Notes: generated from the letters alone by a model not told the origin. DNA of 64,000 bases from Owenweeksia sp048267305 (GCA_048267305.1 JBLWXT010000007.1:62001-126000), one strand, 5' to 3'. Counted from the stretch's first letter, positions 34,926 through 43,992 are shown. Numbers and translations are program-made.

Positions 34926-35954
34926 ATGGACAGGCTGATGGATACCAATGGAGAGAATTTTTCTTCGGAAGAGTTTGAAATAGAGAAAAAACTGCGCCCC
35001 ATAAGTTTTAATGACTTTGCCGGGCAGGAGAGTGTATTGGAGAATTTGCAAATATTTGTGCAGGCAGCCAACCAGCGTACAGAAGCACTGGATCATGTAT
35101 TGCTGCATGGCCCTCCCGGGCTTGGGAAAACCACTCTTGCCCACATACTGGCCAATGAGCTGGGAGCCGGTATCAAAATAACTTCAGGACCTGTTATAGA
35201 CAAACCCGGGGATTTAGCGGGGCTTCTTACCAACCTCGAGGAAAGGGATGTTCTTTTTATTGATGAAATTCACCGGCTAAGCCCCATAGTTGAGGAGTAC
35301 TTATACTCGGCTATGGAGGATTACCGGATAGATATAATGATCGAATCCGGGCCCAATGCACGCAGCGTACAGATCAATTTGAATCCGTTTACACTGATTG
35401 GTGCCACTACACGATCCGGATTGCTTACATCGCCTCTAAGGGCCCGATTTGGGATCAATAGCCGCTTACAGTATTACTCAACCGAATTGCTTTCTACCAT
35501 AATAGAGCGTTCAGCAGAAATTCTGGAAGTGCCCATACATGAAGACGCAGCCATAGAAATAGCCCGAAGGAGTAGAGGAACACCTCGTATTGCCAATGCT
35601 TTATTGCGCAGAATGCGCGATTTTGCCCAGGTAAAGGGTGATGGTACCATAGATCTTGAAATTGCGCGATTTGGCCTCAATGCCCTTAACGTGGATGAAT
35701 ATGGTTTGGATGAAATGGATAATAAAATCCTGACCACTATTATAGATAAGTTTAAAGGTGGGCCAGTTGGGGTGGGCACCATCGCCACTGCCGTGGGAGA
35801 TCAGGCTGGTACTATTGAAGAGGTTTATGAGCCTTTCCTAATACAAGAGGGTTTTATAATGCGCACCCAGCGTGGACGTGTAGTTACTGATAAAGCCTAT
35901 AAACATTTGGAACGGGAGCGCCCTGCTTCTCAAGGCGGACTGTTTGATTTGTAA
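34926..35954 (+). CDS. ruvB: Holliday junction branch-migration DNA helicase RuvB
   Basis: A hexameric AAA+ motor that drives Holliday junction branch migration with RuvA. 342 residues from the ATG at 34926 (MDRLMDTNGEN); a nominal GTG start 19 codons upstream is unlikely because a TATATTTG box lies between. Motifs: RPISFNDFAGQESVLENL, Walker A HGPPGLGKTT, Walker B VLFIDEIHRL, GATTRSGLLTSPLRARFG, and the C-terminal winged helix ending TQRGRVVTDKAY. Its partner ruvA is 9 kb away at 44055. Length is normal. Confidence 0.97.
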   Translation: MDRLMDTNGENFSSEEFEIEKKLRPISFNDFAGQESVLENLQIFVQAANQRTEALDHVLLHGPPGLGKTTLAHILANELGAGIKITSGPVIDKPGDLAGLLTNLEERDVLFIDEIHRLSPIVEEYLYSAMEDYRIDIMIESGPNARSVQINLNPFTLIGATTRSGLLTSPLRARFGINSRLQYYSTELLSTIIERSAEILEVPIHEDAAIEIARRSRGTPRIANALLRRMRDFAQVKGDGTIDLEIARFGLNALNVDEYGLDEMDNKILTTIIDKFKGGPVGVGTIATAVGDQAGTIEEVYEPFLIQEGFIMRTQRGRVVTDKAYKHLERERPASQGGLFDL

Positions 35955-36231
35955 AGTTAAAGACTAAATCCCCTGAAGGATTGGCCTATGATGAGTTTCG
36001 TAGAAAAGCCAGGTGAAACTTTCTCCAGAGAAGTGTCGAAGTGTAGCGGAGCGAAACGGATGGGCTTCGAAGAGAAGTAAACCGTAGCTTTTAAGAAATA
36101 TATAAGCCCTGCCCGTTCGGTTAGGCGGCTTGATTTTTTCGTTCTTTTTGATCAAGCAAAAAGGACAGTGAGAACATATCCAAAGAGATGATGGTTTTTG
36201 TGATAAAGCAAGAATTGGACTTCTTATATTG
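35955..36231. repeat. Non-coding spacer with repeat-like palindromic segment
   Basis: About 275 bp between ruvB and queG with no supported gene. It contains a GC-rich stretch (GTGTAGCGGAGCGAAACGG, then CCCTGCCCGTTCGGTTAGG) and a hairpin with arms GCTTGAT (36128-36134) and ATCAAGC (36151-36157). This wording is like interspersed elements I recall from Bacteroidota genomes. The minus-strand frame through it looks like translated repeat, not a protein. Confidence 0.5.
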
Positions 36232-36252
36232 ATGAAACTGCTGATATTGTTA

Positions 36253-37188
36253 ATGCCGAATTCTAAAGCAACATATTCTAAACTTATAAAAGCCGAAGCC
36301 AAACGCCTTGGCTTCTTGGATTGTGGTATTTCCAAAGCAGAGTTTTTGGAAGAGGAAGCTCCTCGTTTAGAGGAATGGTTAAATCGAAATTACCACGGTG
36401 AGATGAAGTGGATGGAAAACCACTTCGATAAACGGCTCGATCCACGAAAGCTGGTGGATGGCGCTAAATCTGTGATTTCTGTAATTCTCAATTATTTGCC
36501 TGAAGAAAAGCCAAAAGACCCAAGCGCCCCAAAAATTGCCAAATACGCCTATGGCGAGGATTACCATTTTGTAATCAAGCGAAAGCTAAAGGCACTGACT
36601 GAATTTATTCAGGAAGAAATAGGAGAGGTTGGGGGCCGTGCTTTTACGGACTCTGCCCCGGTAATGGATAGGGCCTGGGCTGAGCGATCTGGCTTGGGCT
36701 GGACAGGTAAACACACGTTGTTGTTAACCAAAAACACAGGCTCATTTTACCTTATCGGTGAATTGATAGTGGATTTAGAGTTGGAGGCAGATCATGCTGT
36801 GGCCAATCACTGTGGTAGTTGCACCCGTTGTATAGATGCCTGCCCAACCGATGCCATCGTTGAACCAAGTTTGGTGGATGCTACCAAATGTATCTCCTAC
36901 CTCACTATAGAGCTTAAGGATCAAATTCCTCAGCAATTTACCGGACAAATGCAGGGCTGGGCTTTTGGCTGTGATATCTGTCAGGATGTATGTCCCTGGA
37001 ACCGTTTTAGTAAACCCACAAAAGTGGAGGAGTTTAGGCCTCATCCCGAAATGCCGGATATGAACAAAAATGATTGGGAAGAAATTACCGAAGATGTTTT
37101 TAAGAATATTTTTAAAAAATCTGCTGTAAAGCGAGCGAAGTACGCTGGATTAAAGCGCAATATTTCCTTTCTGAAAAAGGAAGGCTAA
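36253..37188 (+). CDS. queG: Epoxyqueuosine reductase QueG
   Basis: A cobalamin-dependent reductase for the last step of queuosine synthesis in the tRNA wobble position. 311 residues from the ATG at 36253 (MPNSKATYSK). An ATG seven codons earlier is possible, but its leader is unconserved. N-terminal DUF1730 features are GHYxFL-free GEMKWMENHFDKRLDPRKLV and YAYGEDYHFVIKRKL. The paired 4Fe-4S motifs are CGSCTRCIDACPTDAI and CDICQDVCPWN. Single gene, followed by convergent porT-like; no HEAT-repeat extension is present. Confidence 0.93.
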   Translation: MPNSKATYSKLIKAEAKRLGFLDCGISKAEFLEEEAPRLEEWLNRNYHGEMKWMENHFDKRLDPRKLVDGAKSVISVILNYLPEEKPKDPSAPKIAKYAYGEDYHFVIKRKLKALTEFIQEEIGEVGGRAFTDSAPVMDRAWAERSGLGWTGKHTLLLTKNTGSFYLIGELIVDLELEADHAVANHCGSCTRCIDACPTDAIVEPSLVDATKCISYLTIELKDQIPQQFTGQMQGWAFGCDICQDVCPWNRFSKPTKVEEFRPHPEMPDMNKNDWEEITEDVFKNIFKKSAVKRAKYAGLKRNISFLKKEG

Positions 37189-37812
37189 TTATTCAACTCC
37201 CATATTATAAACCAGGGCAAAGCTCAATACAATGTTCTTTTGCCCGTAGTTTCCAAATCGCTTTATGGAAGGGTTGTCAGCAGGATTGGAATTTCCATCC
37301 CTGATACTGGTAAGTGAGTTGTTTGTTCGGAAGTTGATATGAACCTTTTCTGTAAAGTGCCAGCTAACACCAACTATACCCGTTAAGCTAAATTGGTTGT
37401 AGGGAGGAATACTTTCCCGTTCGAAGCCATCCCAAGCCTCGTTAGAATAAACATTGATATCTAATGCGGGTCCTATTTCAAAGGAAAGGTCTTTCCAGCG
37501 ATATTGAAAAAGCAGTGGAATTTCAAAATAGCCTAAGGAGAGTTTATAGAAATTGCTGGTATCACTAGCGGGTTCTTTGGCTCCCTTTTGCATAAATGCC
37601 AATTCCAGTGCCAGTTTTGAGTTTTCCGTGAGGTTTACCGCAGCATAAAATCCGGCATTTAAACCAGCCTTATCATATCCTCCGAGATTATCTCCATGTA
37701 CCTGACTGGCCGTCATGCCCAGGTAAAAGCCTCCCTTAAAATTTTGAGCACCAGCAGTGGTGCCCAAAATTAAGAAGGTTGTTATTGCTATTAACTTAGT
37801 GAAATGACGCAT
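37189..37812 (-). CDS. PorT-family outer-membrane beta-barrel protein
   Basis: 207 residues: signal peptide (~1-22, TTAGAQ), then alternating beta strands of an eight-strand OMP_b-brl_2-type barrel (GGFYLGMTASQVHG, LNAGFYAAVNL, SKLALELAFMQKG, and the closing IVLSFALVYNMGVE). These barrels are common in Bacteroidota; PorT itself is a T9SS factor, but most relatives are not, so no T9SS role is claimed. Last gene of the TlpA-DUF6029-Omp28 operon; it overlaps the upstream Omp28 gene by 17 bp. Confidence 0.82.
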   Translation of the reverse strand: MRHFTKLIAITTFLILGTTAGAQNFKGGFYLGMTASQVHGDNLGGYDKAGLNAGFYAAVNLTENSKLALELAFMQKGAKEPASDTSNFYKLSLGYFEIPLLFQYRWKDLSFEIGPALDINVYSNEAWDGFERESIPPYNQFSLTGIVGVSWHFTEKVHINFRTNNSLTSIRDGNSNPADNPSIKRFGNYGQKNIVLSFALVYNMGVE

Positions 37813-38608
37813 GATGAGCTTCTAAAACTTCCTGAGTAATCTTGTTATATACAAACACCACGGCAGAGCAGTTTTTGATTTTCCAGTCGGGATTGGCAGG
37901 CAGGGTATAGTTCTTTACCAAAATCTGACCCTTGGTAAAACTACCTGCTGAAATTTGCTCACCAGTCATTCCTGCAAATGAGCTTCTGAATACGTGGTTA
38001 TGTACATAATCATTAATATTAACATTGTTATCCAGTTGTGGAGCAACAATGCTATCCTCTACCAAATAGGCCGTAAGATTAACGGCATCAGTATTAATGT
38101 CGGTAAGTGCCAAAACATTTGCACGCAGGCTAAAGGAGTTTGAGGCAGAGTCGTATTCAAAATCTGAGGTAATGGTAAACTCTGCTGGTATAGCTAGTCT
38201 TTCCTGTAAAAGCTTATCCCAATCAGCTGGGTTTTTAAAAACCTTATCGGGATAACCGGCACGGTCAAACATTCCACCGGGCAAACCTCCGGATCCCATA
38301 AATTTCCATAGATCATCAGCTTCGGTTGTTCTGAAGTCATAAGGTCTTTGACCATTAGGGATGGCGAAGGAGCTGGCGTGCAAGGCCACTGTAACCACAT
38401 TATTAGGAGCGGCATCGAGATACCCGGCTATTTTACGCGCACCATTGGGGCAAAATGTACAACTGGTGCCGGTGAACTCTTCAATAAGCACAGTTTTGTT
38501 GCCCTGAGGTAAATCAATAAACCCATAGCCATCCTTAAGAGGCTTTTCAATTTTGTCGCAAGCCATTAAGGCGAGGCCTGCTACTACTATTAATCCAATT
38601 TTTTTCAT
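37796..38608 (-). CDS. Omp28-family lipoprotein with CTFC motif
   Basis: 270 residues. A lipoprotein signal ends at C17 (LALMAC). The mature protein is an Omp28-type thioredoxin-like domain starting EEFTGTSCTFCPNG, with C50 and C53 where thioredoxins have their active Cys pair. It has the family's KITQEVLEAHHA-type C-terminus. Omp28 was described as an outer-membrane lipoprotein/adhesin in Porphyromonas; the redox role is inference from the fold and Cys pair. Third gene of TlpA-DUF6029-Omp28-PorT, 12 bp after DUF6029. Confidence 0.88.
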   Translation of the reverse strand: MKKIGLIVVAGLALMACDKIEKPLKDGYGFIDLPQGNKTVLIEEFTGTSCTFCPNGARKIAGYLDAAPNNVVTVALHASSFAIPNGQRPYDFRTTEADDLWKFMGSGGLPGGMFDRAGYPDKVFKNPADWDKLLQERLAIPAEFTITSDFEYDSASNSFSLRANVLALTDINTDAVNLTAYLVEDSIVAPQLDNNVNINDYVHNHVFRSSFAGMTGEQISAGSFTKGQILVKNYTLPANPDWKIKNCSAVVFVYNKITQEVLEAHHASFH

Positions 38609-38620
38609 TGTTGTAATCTT

Positions 38621-40399
38621 TTAAAAATTACTGGTAACACCGATGGCAAAGCCATTTGAAGCTGGCACCGTGCGGCAAATACCTCCTACACAAAAAACGC
38701 CTGCTTGTTGGCGTCCATATCCTAATTGAAATCTTGTAGTACCAACCGTGTATCCGAGATTAACATTAACATAGTGTATTTGCAAATCAGTATCAGGGTT
38801 GCCGTAATTGTAGGCATCCTGCACAGCGAAAAACCAATTGGGGGCGATCGAGTACTCCAAAAGTACCAATGCCCAGTCTCCACGGTCTTGCTTTACACCA
38901 TTATCATCAGTACCTGTAAACAATCCCTGAAATTCCATACGCAGGGAGTGACGCGGCTTTATTTTGTACATTAACTCTACCACTGCAGCATTTATATGAT
39001 AGGGGTGTGACTCATCACCACTGATGTAATAGTTGTAATCATTGGCACCTTTCCTTTGATAGTCATTGTTGAAAATGAAGTTATAATAGGTGAAGGTACC
39101 CTTCCATTTTTTGTTCAGTTTTTTCTTTACAGAAACATGAATGTCCTGAAAATACTTAATATCACCAAAGCCCAAAAAGTTGGATTGATAACCTTCGCTA
39201 CCTGCCTGAGTGAATATTGGATTGCCGTTTCCGTCTACTGCTGGTAAGCTGTCAGCCGGGTTGTAGATCGGTCGATCCAGTCGGTTTCCGTTTTCATCCA
39301 CATACTCCTTGTCCAAACTTTGGCTTACGGCATAGCTTAAGGTAAGCTGCATGCCGTATTTACCGCCAAGTGGGGTCTTCTTTTTGAAGTTATAGGATAG
39401 CTCAGCCTGTAATCCCTGTTCGCCAACAGCTTGTGTGCTAAAGGCGTATAAGGCAGGAAGGGCATAGGTATGAAGTGTTGTGAGTGAAGGGAGGTAGTTA
39501 ATCAACAATTGCTGAGGATCCGTTACCCTTTGAGACCTGAAAGAGAAGTTGTCATATCTCTTTATGCCAACCGAAATTCCAAGATTGTTTTTGGCATAAG
39601 AACCTGTAAGGTAGAGCGCTGTTCCATCTTTATAGATAAAGCCATTGTCCACGGCAGGGTCATTAGCCTTATAGGCAAATTCACCAAAAAAGTTAAAAGT
39701 ACTGGTAATAAGATTTGCTCTTACAGCTGCGGCTGCCACGTTTTGCGGCAAATCATAAATGGGATCGTCAGCGGCCTGAAATTTACTTACATAGCTACCA
39801 CCAATTAAGAAGTTGGTATTGCTTTCCCATTTAAGGGAGTTTCTCAGGCTCCACTCAATGTCAGCACCTCTAACTATGCCTTCACTTTTTTCAAAATAGT
39901 TTCTCTGGCGACCAATAACACCTCGTATTACCACGCCATCAGTGGCGGTAAAGGCCATTTTAAGGCCATCAAGGTTGTTGTCGATACCCAGGCCACGCTC
40001 CTCATAGGCGCGAAGCACAAGGCCGCTGCCAAACTGCTCGTAAAAATTACCCACGGTAACATCAAAACGGTCTTTGGTAAAGCGTGCATACCTATAGGTG
40101 ATACCCTCTCCTTTATAGCCGGATGGAAGGCCCACACGGTTGTTTTGATAGTTTTCGTAGCGTATACCGGCAGAAAAGTTTCCTCTTCTGTAAGTAAGGT
40201 TTAAAAATCCGGTACCTAAAAAGCGCTCATCCGGATAGGCTTCGCCCAAGGGGTCGATTAGCGTGTCTTTTAGGTAATATTGGCCATCAGCCTGAAAGTT
40301 TCCGCTGATGGTTCCAAAGTCAAATTTGTTGGCTAGATCTTGAGCAATAGCCGATTTCGCCCCAATTACCAGGACGGCACAAAGTAGTACTCTTTTCAC
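38621..40399 (-). CDS. DUF6029 family outer-membrane protein
   Basis: 592 residues: signal peptide (~1-19), then a long series of amphipathic beta strands with a C-terminal Phe (GVTSNF), typical of a large outer-membrane barrel. The N-terminal pattern (ISGNFQADGQYYLKDTLIDP, LTYRRGNFSAGIRYENYQN, GNFYEQFGSGLVLRAYEERGLG) matches what I recall as DUF6029, a Bacteroidota family found next to TlpA and Omp28. The function is unknown. It lies 12 bp from each neighbour, so it is operonic. It may export or receive a substrate for the thioredoxin-fold neighbours (inference). Confidence 0.82.
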   Translation of the reverse strand: MKRVLLCAVLVIGAKSAIAQDLANKFDFGTISGNFQADGQYYLKDTLIDPLGEAYPDERFLGTGFLNLTYRRGNFSAGIRYENYQNNRVGLPSGYKGEGITYRYARFTKDRFDVTVGNFYEQFGSGLVLRAYEERGLGIDNNLDGLKMAFTATDGVVIRGVIGRQRNYFEKSEGIVRGADIEWSLRNSLKWESNTNFLIGGSYVSKFQAADDPIYDLPQNVAAAAVRANLITSTFNFFGEFAYKANDPAVDNGFIYKDGTALYLTGSYAKNNLGISVGIKRYDNFSFRSQRVTDPQQLLINYLPSLTTLHTYALPALYAFSTQAVGEQGLQAELSYNFKKKTPLGGKYGMQLTLSYAVSQSLDKEYVDENGNRLDRPIYNPADSLPAVDGNGNPIFTQAGSEGYQSNFLGFGDIKYFQDIHVSVKKKLNKKWKGTFTYYNFIFNNDYQRKGANDYNYYISGDESHPYHINAAVVELMYKIKPRHSLRMEFQGLFTGTDDNGVKQDRGDWALVLLEYSIAPNWFFAVQDAYNYGNPDTDLQIHYVNVNLGYTVGTTRFQLGYGRQQAGVFCVGGICRTVPASNGFAIGVTSNF

Positions 40400-40411
40400 A
40401 GGATGTAGTTT

Positions 40412-40921
40412 TTATTCTTCTATAGATCCGGTGGTTACCAGTTGTTCAATAAGCTCATAAAGGTGATCCTCATCACCGGGAATGTAGCCGTTGTGCTGCC
40501 ACACTATGTTTCCCTCGCCATCAAGCAAAAATGTGTGTGGAATATTGTTTACGTTTAAAGCCCTTCTTAAGTCAGAATTTTCATCAAGATAAACTTCATA
40601 CTCCCAACCCTGGCTGGTAATAAACGGACGTACTTTGGCTGATTGGCGGCTGTCATCAATAGATATAGCGATAACCTTTACTCCGGTTTCTTCCTGCCAG
40701 TCTGCATACATATCGTTAATAGCGGTAAGCTCACGGATGCATGGTTTGCACCAGGTTGCCCAAAAGCTTATAACTACGGGCTTACCATCATTAGAAAGGG
40801 TGGAGGCGTCAACAGTGTTGCCTTGCATATCCTTTATCTGAATAGCTGGCATTTTTTCCTGTGCCTGAGCAGATAGGCTTAAAATGATGCCAAATACGAT
40901 TGTGCTAAATAGTTTTTTCAT
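40412..40921 (-). CDS. TlpA-family thiol:disulfide reductase
   Basis: 169 residues with a cleavable signal (~1-20, SLSAQA), so periplasmic. The thioredoxin fold has the active site WCKPC (C58, C61) in FWATWCKPCIREL, the cis-Pro loop NNIPHTFLLDGEGNIV, and the extra TlpA/ResA strand. It reduces or isomerises disulfides in exported proteins or apocytochromes. Leads the four-gene operon with DUF6029, Omp28 and a PorT-like barrel, which suggests its partners are those envelope proteins. A terminator for the upstream T9SS gene lies just before it, so it should have its own promoter; no good TAnnTTTG box was found. Confidence 0.93.
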   Translation of the reverse strand: MKKLFSTIVFGIILSLSAQAQEKMPAIQIKDMQGNTVDASTLSNDGKPVVISFWATWCKPCIRELTAINDMYADWQEETGVKVIAISIDDSRQSAKVRPFITSQGWEYEVYLDENSDLRRALNVNNIPHTFLLDGEGNIVWQHNGYIPGDEDHLYELIEQLVTTGSIEE

Positions 40922-40951
40922 GTTGCAATAATATTAAATACGATTAAAAAG

Positions 40952-40980
40952 GGAAGCCACACCCTGAGGGTGTGGCTTCC
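40952..40980 (-). terminator. Terminator of the 690-residue T9SS gene
   Basis: A perfect 13-bp stem (GGAAGCCACACCC and its complement) with a TGA/TCA loop. On the minus strand it is followed by CTTTTTAA. It separates the upstream secreted-protein gene from the TlpA operon. Confidence 0.88.
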
Positions 40981-41004
40981 TTATTTCAATGATTACACCA
41001 AAAA

Positions 41005-43077
41005 TTATTTTGTAATCGAAATTCTCATTGTAGAAGACTTATCTCCTGAATTCAAAGTAAGGAAGTAAACTCCCTTGGCAAGGTTCTCAGTGCTAACAGT
41101 TGCAGAGTTTGCATCAGTATAGCTTTGAGTCATTACAGTTTGGCCGATAGCGTTTACCAACTCAAAAGAGAAGTCACTGGTTTCAGCAAGCTCAATGTTA
41201 AAGAAGTCACTTGCAGGATTTGGGAAGATATTAGCCTGAAGAGCTTCAACTTCTGCAATGCTTACTACATTGGTAAGTTTCTTTTCGCTGGCATTTACAA
41301 CTTCACCACCTTTTTTGTTGTCTAAAAGAAGAGCTACAACCTGAACGTGATTCGGGTTGATAACAGTTGAGGGAAGGTTAACGTTAAAAGAATAGGTTAC
41401 TTCTTGCTCAAAAGTAAGCGTGGCAGGAACACTACCAACAGCTCCGCTGTAAGATGGCTCAATAGCTCTGGCAACATGGTGATATACCATTTGGCTGGCA
41501 GGAACAGGGTCAGGAGCAGTAGCATAGTCAAAACCTTTGGCATCTGGTAACGGACCTCTACCGCCTCCGGCATAATAGTTCACCTGGTTGTACTGTGAAC
41601 TTGTTCCGGTAACACCGTCTTCCTTAAATACAAGAACAAAACGGAAGTCATTGTCAGAACCGTCAACGAGGAATTTAGATTTTACATCTACTTTCACTGC
41701 TCCGCTAGATTGGTAATCAACATTAGTGATTTCAAGAGAAGCTGCAGGGATAACTGCAAGTCTTTGGTTCATGGCACCTTCCATAACTGATCCCGTGCCA
41801 ATACCTTGGTCTGGGAATGTACGGTCAGCTGTAAAGGTTGGGAAGTTTCCAACCATGTTGTTGTCATATGCGGTAACAGCCATAGGGTCATTATTGTGTA
41901 CAGCAACTAGTACTGCATCATCATGATGATTCATGGCCATGTACTCCATAGCTACAGCACCACGAGGGCAGAAACCACACCATGTACCGGTTCTTTCTTC
42001 GATAAATACTTTTCTGGTAGGAGGATTAGCAGTAACAACCACTTTACCAGTGATCTTGTCATTTGCAGGGTTTGGATCTGCAGAACCATTGATGTTTGAT
42101 AACCACATTTCAATAGAATATACTCCGGAAGCAGTTGGAGTCCACTGGGTGGGGCTTGAAATTGTCTTGAATTCACCACTACCAATGGAAGCACTGGTTA
42201 CAGCAGAGGTAACTGTAGCGCCACCATTTACTGAGTAGTTGAAATCAGCAGTAGAAATAGGAGTAACTCCCATGTTTCTGAATAAACCTTCAACAGTTAA
42301 AGGTGTGTTAGGAGCAATAATGTTGCTAACTTTTTCCTCAACAGCCATTACATCACCATTTGGAGGTGTTCCATAAGCCATTTCATAAAAGGTATTGTCT
42401 GAAGGGTCTGATCCATTTCCAGAGGTAGCCGTAGTACGACTTTGAAGGGCAGGTGAATTACCAATAGAAATATAGTCTGTGGTGCTTATCTGCAAACCAG
42501 CTGTTAAGGCTACGTTATTGGCTCCATCATAGGTTCTTTGATCAACAATGTAAATCTTGTTGGTGGTTTCTTCTAAAACAATAGACCAGTAAGTCCAGTT
42601 AGAAGCTCCTGTAAGAAGCGGGTGAGAGGCTGAAGTCCAGGAAATCCAGTGCTGACGGTTGGGAGCTGTACCCAAGGTCTTTGTGCGGATTTTGTCATTG
42701 GCGCCTGTAAGAGCAATACCCCAAACCATGATTGATTTTTCCGGGATAATACCAGAAGGAAGGGCTGCGTTAGTTGCGGGTGGAGGAGTGCCAGGTACGG
42801 CAGCAAAAGTAACAACACCTGTGTTGGAAACTACATAAGACGATTCAGTGGCTCCATTAAACATAAAGGTAAATGGAATCGTTTGTGCAGCACTCCAGGT
42901 AGGTGTAGTAGTGGTCGACATTACATCGGCCCATCCTAATTCAGCAGGTTGTTCTGCTTCATTGTTTAGGTTGCCAGGATTGAAGCCAGCATCTAAAGCC
43001 GGAATCATGTAGTAACTCTGAGCGAACATACCAATGCTCACTAGCGAAACCATTACTAAGGAATAAAAGTTTTTCAT
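41005..43077 (-). CDS. T9SS-secreted protein with Omp28/thioredoxin-like CGFC domain
   Basis: 690 residues: signal peptide (~1-19), an N-terminal beta-rich domain (~22-235), an Ig/CARDB-like domain (~248-350), an Omp28-type domain (~355-590) with TGTWCGFCPRG (C367, C370), and a type A sorting domain (~620-690, IFPNPASDFF). The Ig-Omp28-sorting arrangement matches the 684-residue protein at 32720, while the N-terminal domains differ. It would be exported by T9SS and attached to the surface. Upstream of the TlpA operon but separated from it by a strong terminator. The redox role is inference. Confidence 0.85.
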   Translation of the reverse strand: MKNFYSLVMVSLVSIGMFAQSYYMIPALDAGFNPGNLNNEAEQPAELGWADVMSTTTTPTWSAAQTIPFTFMFNGATESSYVVSNTGVVTFAAVPGTPPPATNAALPSGIIPEKSIMVWGIALTGANDKIRTKTLGTAPNRQHWISWTSASHPLLTGASNWTYWSIVLEETTNKIYIVDQRTYDGANNVALTAGLQISTTDYISIGNSPALQSRTTATSGNGSDPSDNTFYEMAYGTPPNGDVMAVEEKVSNIIAPNTPLTVEGLFRNMGVTPISTADFNYSVNGGATVTSAVTSASIGSGEFKTISSPTQWTPTASGVYSIEMWLSNINGSADPNPANDKITGKVVVTANPPTRKVFIEERTGTWCGFCPRGAVAMEYMAMNHHDDAVLVAVHNNDPMAVTAYDNNMVGNFPTFTADRTFPDQGIGTGSVMEGAMNQRLAVIPAASLEITNVDYQSSGAVKVDVKSKFLVDGSDNDFRFVLVFKEDGVTGTSSQYNQVNYYAGGGRGPLPDAKGFDYATAPDPVPASQMVYHHVARAIEPSYSGAVGSVPATLTFEQEVTYSFNVNLPSTVINPNHVQVVALLLDNKKGGEVVNASEKKLTNVVSIAEVEALQANIFPNPASDFFNIELAETSDFSFELVNAIGQTVMTQSYTDANSATVSTENLAKGVYFLTLNSGDKSSTMRISITK

Positions 43078-43156
43078 TTAAAGTAATCTAAAATTAATAT
43101 TAGGACGGTAAAATAAAGGAAAACACAAGACTAAAACAACATATGGTATAATCTTT

Positions 43157-43164
43157 TATCTTTG
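43157..43164 (+). promoter_or_regulatory. -7 box (TATCTTTG)
   Basis: A TAnnTTTG match 24 bp before the ATG at 43189. It overlaps the nominal TTG start at 43162 and so favours the ATG. Confidence 0.55.
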
Positions 43165-43188
43165 CCAACCTACTATAAATGGAGTATT

Positions 43189-43911
43189 ATGAGAAGAATC
43201 CTACTTTCCTTAGTCTTAGTGAGTTTTGCTTTAGCGGGAACTGCACAGACAAAAAATTTTTACTATCCCTACGGTACTACTGTAGATGAGGCAGGCATGG
43301 CCGCTGGAAGTTTTTCAACACCCTTAAAGTTTAAGAAAAATCAGGCAGGTGATCCCATTACATTTATGTGGAGAGTACTTTCTGTAGATACAATCGAATC
43401 TTCTGTAGGTGCTGCCGCAAATTTTGGGATGTGCGATAATGTATCATGCTACACCAACTTTTTGAATAAGGATTTTACCATGACCGAAGTTTCGGGTGCA
43501 CTTTATGGAACCTTCAAGTTACAGGGTTTTACCGTTACGGGAGATGTTAAGGTTGCCATGTGTGTAATGGTTTGGGATGCCAGTGCGCCCAATATTGCAG
43601 ATACGGTGTGTCTTAGCTGGAGAACGGATAACTGGGTTACTGTGGATGAGTTTAAAGTAGCATCTGATATATCAGTGTATCCGAACCCTGCCACTAACTT
43701 TCTTAATGTATCCTATAATTTAGGTACAGGTAATACCGGCACCTTTGAGTTGGTTAACCTTGTTGGCTCAACTGTTTACAAGAAGAATCTAACAGAAAAG
43801 GATAGTAAGTTTAATTTGAATATCGAAAAGCTTCCTAAAGGTGTTTATTTTTATTCTATAAAAAATAATAATGGAAAAGTGCTAACCACGCGTAAGCTGG
43901 TTGTGCGCTAG
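43189..43911 (+). CDS. Small T9SS-secreted protein of unknown function
   Basis: 240 residues from the ATG at 43189 (MRRILLSLV). A signal peptide (~1-20, AGTAQ) is followed by a ~135-residue beta-rich domain with two Cys (NFGMCDNVSCY) likely to form a disulfide, and a type A T9SS sorting domain (~158-240, VYPNPATNF ... KGVYFYSIKNNNGK). The middle domain is not recognised. It is divergent from the 690-residue Omp28-domain gene and is followed by a terminator before ruvA, so it is a single transcription unit. Confidence 0.8.
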   Translation: MRRILLSLVLVSFALAGTAQTKNFYYPYGTTVDEAGMAAGSFSTPLKFKKNQAGDPITFMWRVLSVDTIESSVGAAANFGMCDNVSCYTNFLNKDFTMTEVSGALYGTFKLQGFTVTGDVKVAMCVMVWDASAPNIADTVCLSWRTDNWVTVDEFKVASDISVYPNPATNFLNVSYNLGTGNTGTFELVNLVGSTVYKKNLTEKDSKFNLNIEKLPKGVYFYSIKNNNGKVLTTRKLVVR

Positions 43912-43930
43912 GATTATAGAAAATCTTTTG

Positions 43931-43970
43931 AAAGCCATTTCGCTTTATTTCAGCGGGATGGCTTTTTTTA
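43931..43970 (+). terminator. Terminator after the small T9SS cargo gene
   Basis: A 14-bp stem (AAAGCCATTTCGCT against AGCGGGATGGCTTT, two G-U pairs) with a 7-nt loop and a T-rich tail, 20 bp after the stop. Confidence 0.88.
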
Positions 43971-43992
43971 TTTCATGGGTATATGAAATTTC

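Noticed and set aside
36121..36160. Possible intrinsic terminator of ruvB at the GCTTGAT/ATCAAGC hairpin
   Set aside because: It is ~170 bp after ruvB with a long AT loop and short arms; it fits an interspersed repeat better than a terminator.
35964..36335. Minus-strand 123-codon frame between ruvB and queG
   Set aside because: It crosses the repeat-like element and the queG start. The translation resembles other spurious repeat translations, not a protein.
37189..37812. Calling the PorT-like barrel a true T9SS component
   Set aside because: The OMP_b-brl_2 family is broad; nothing in the sequence or operon ties this one to T9SS function.
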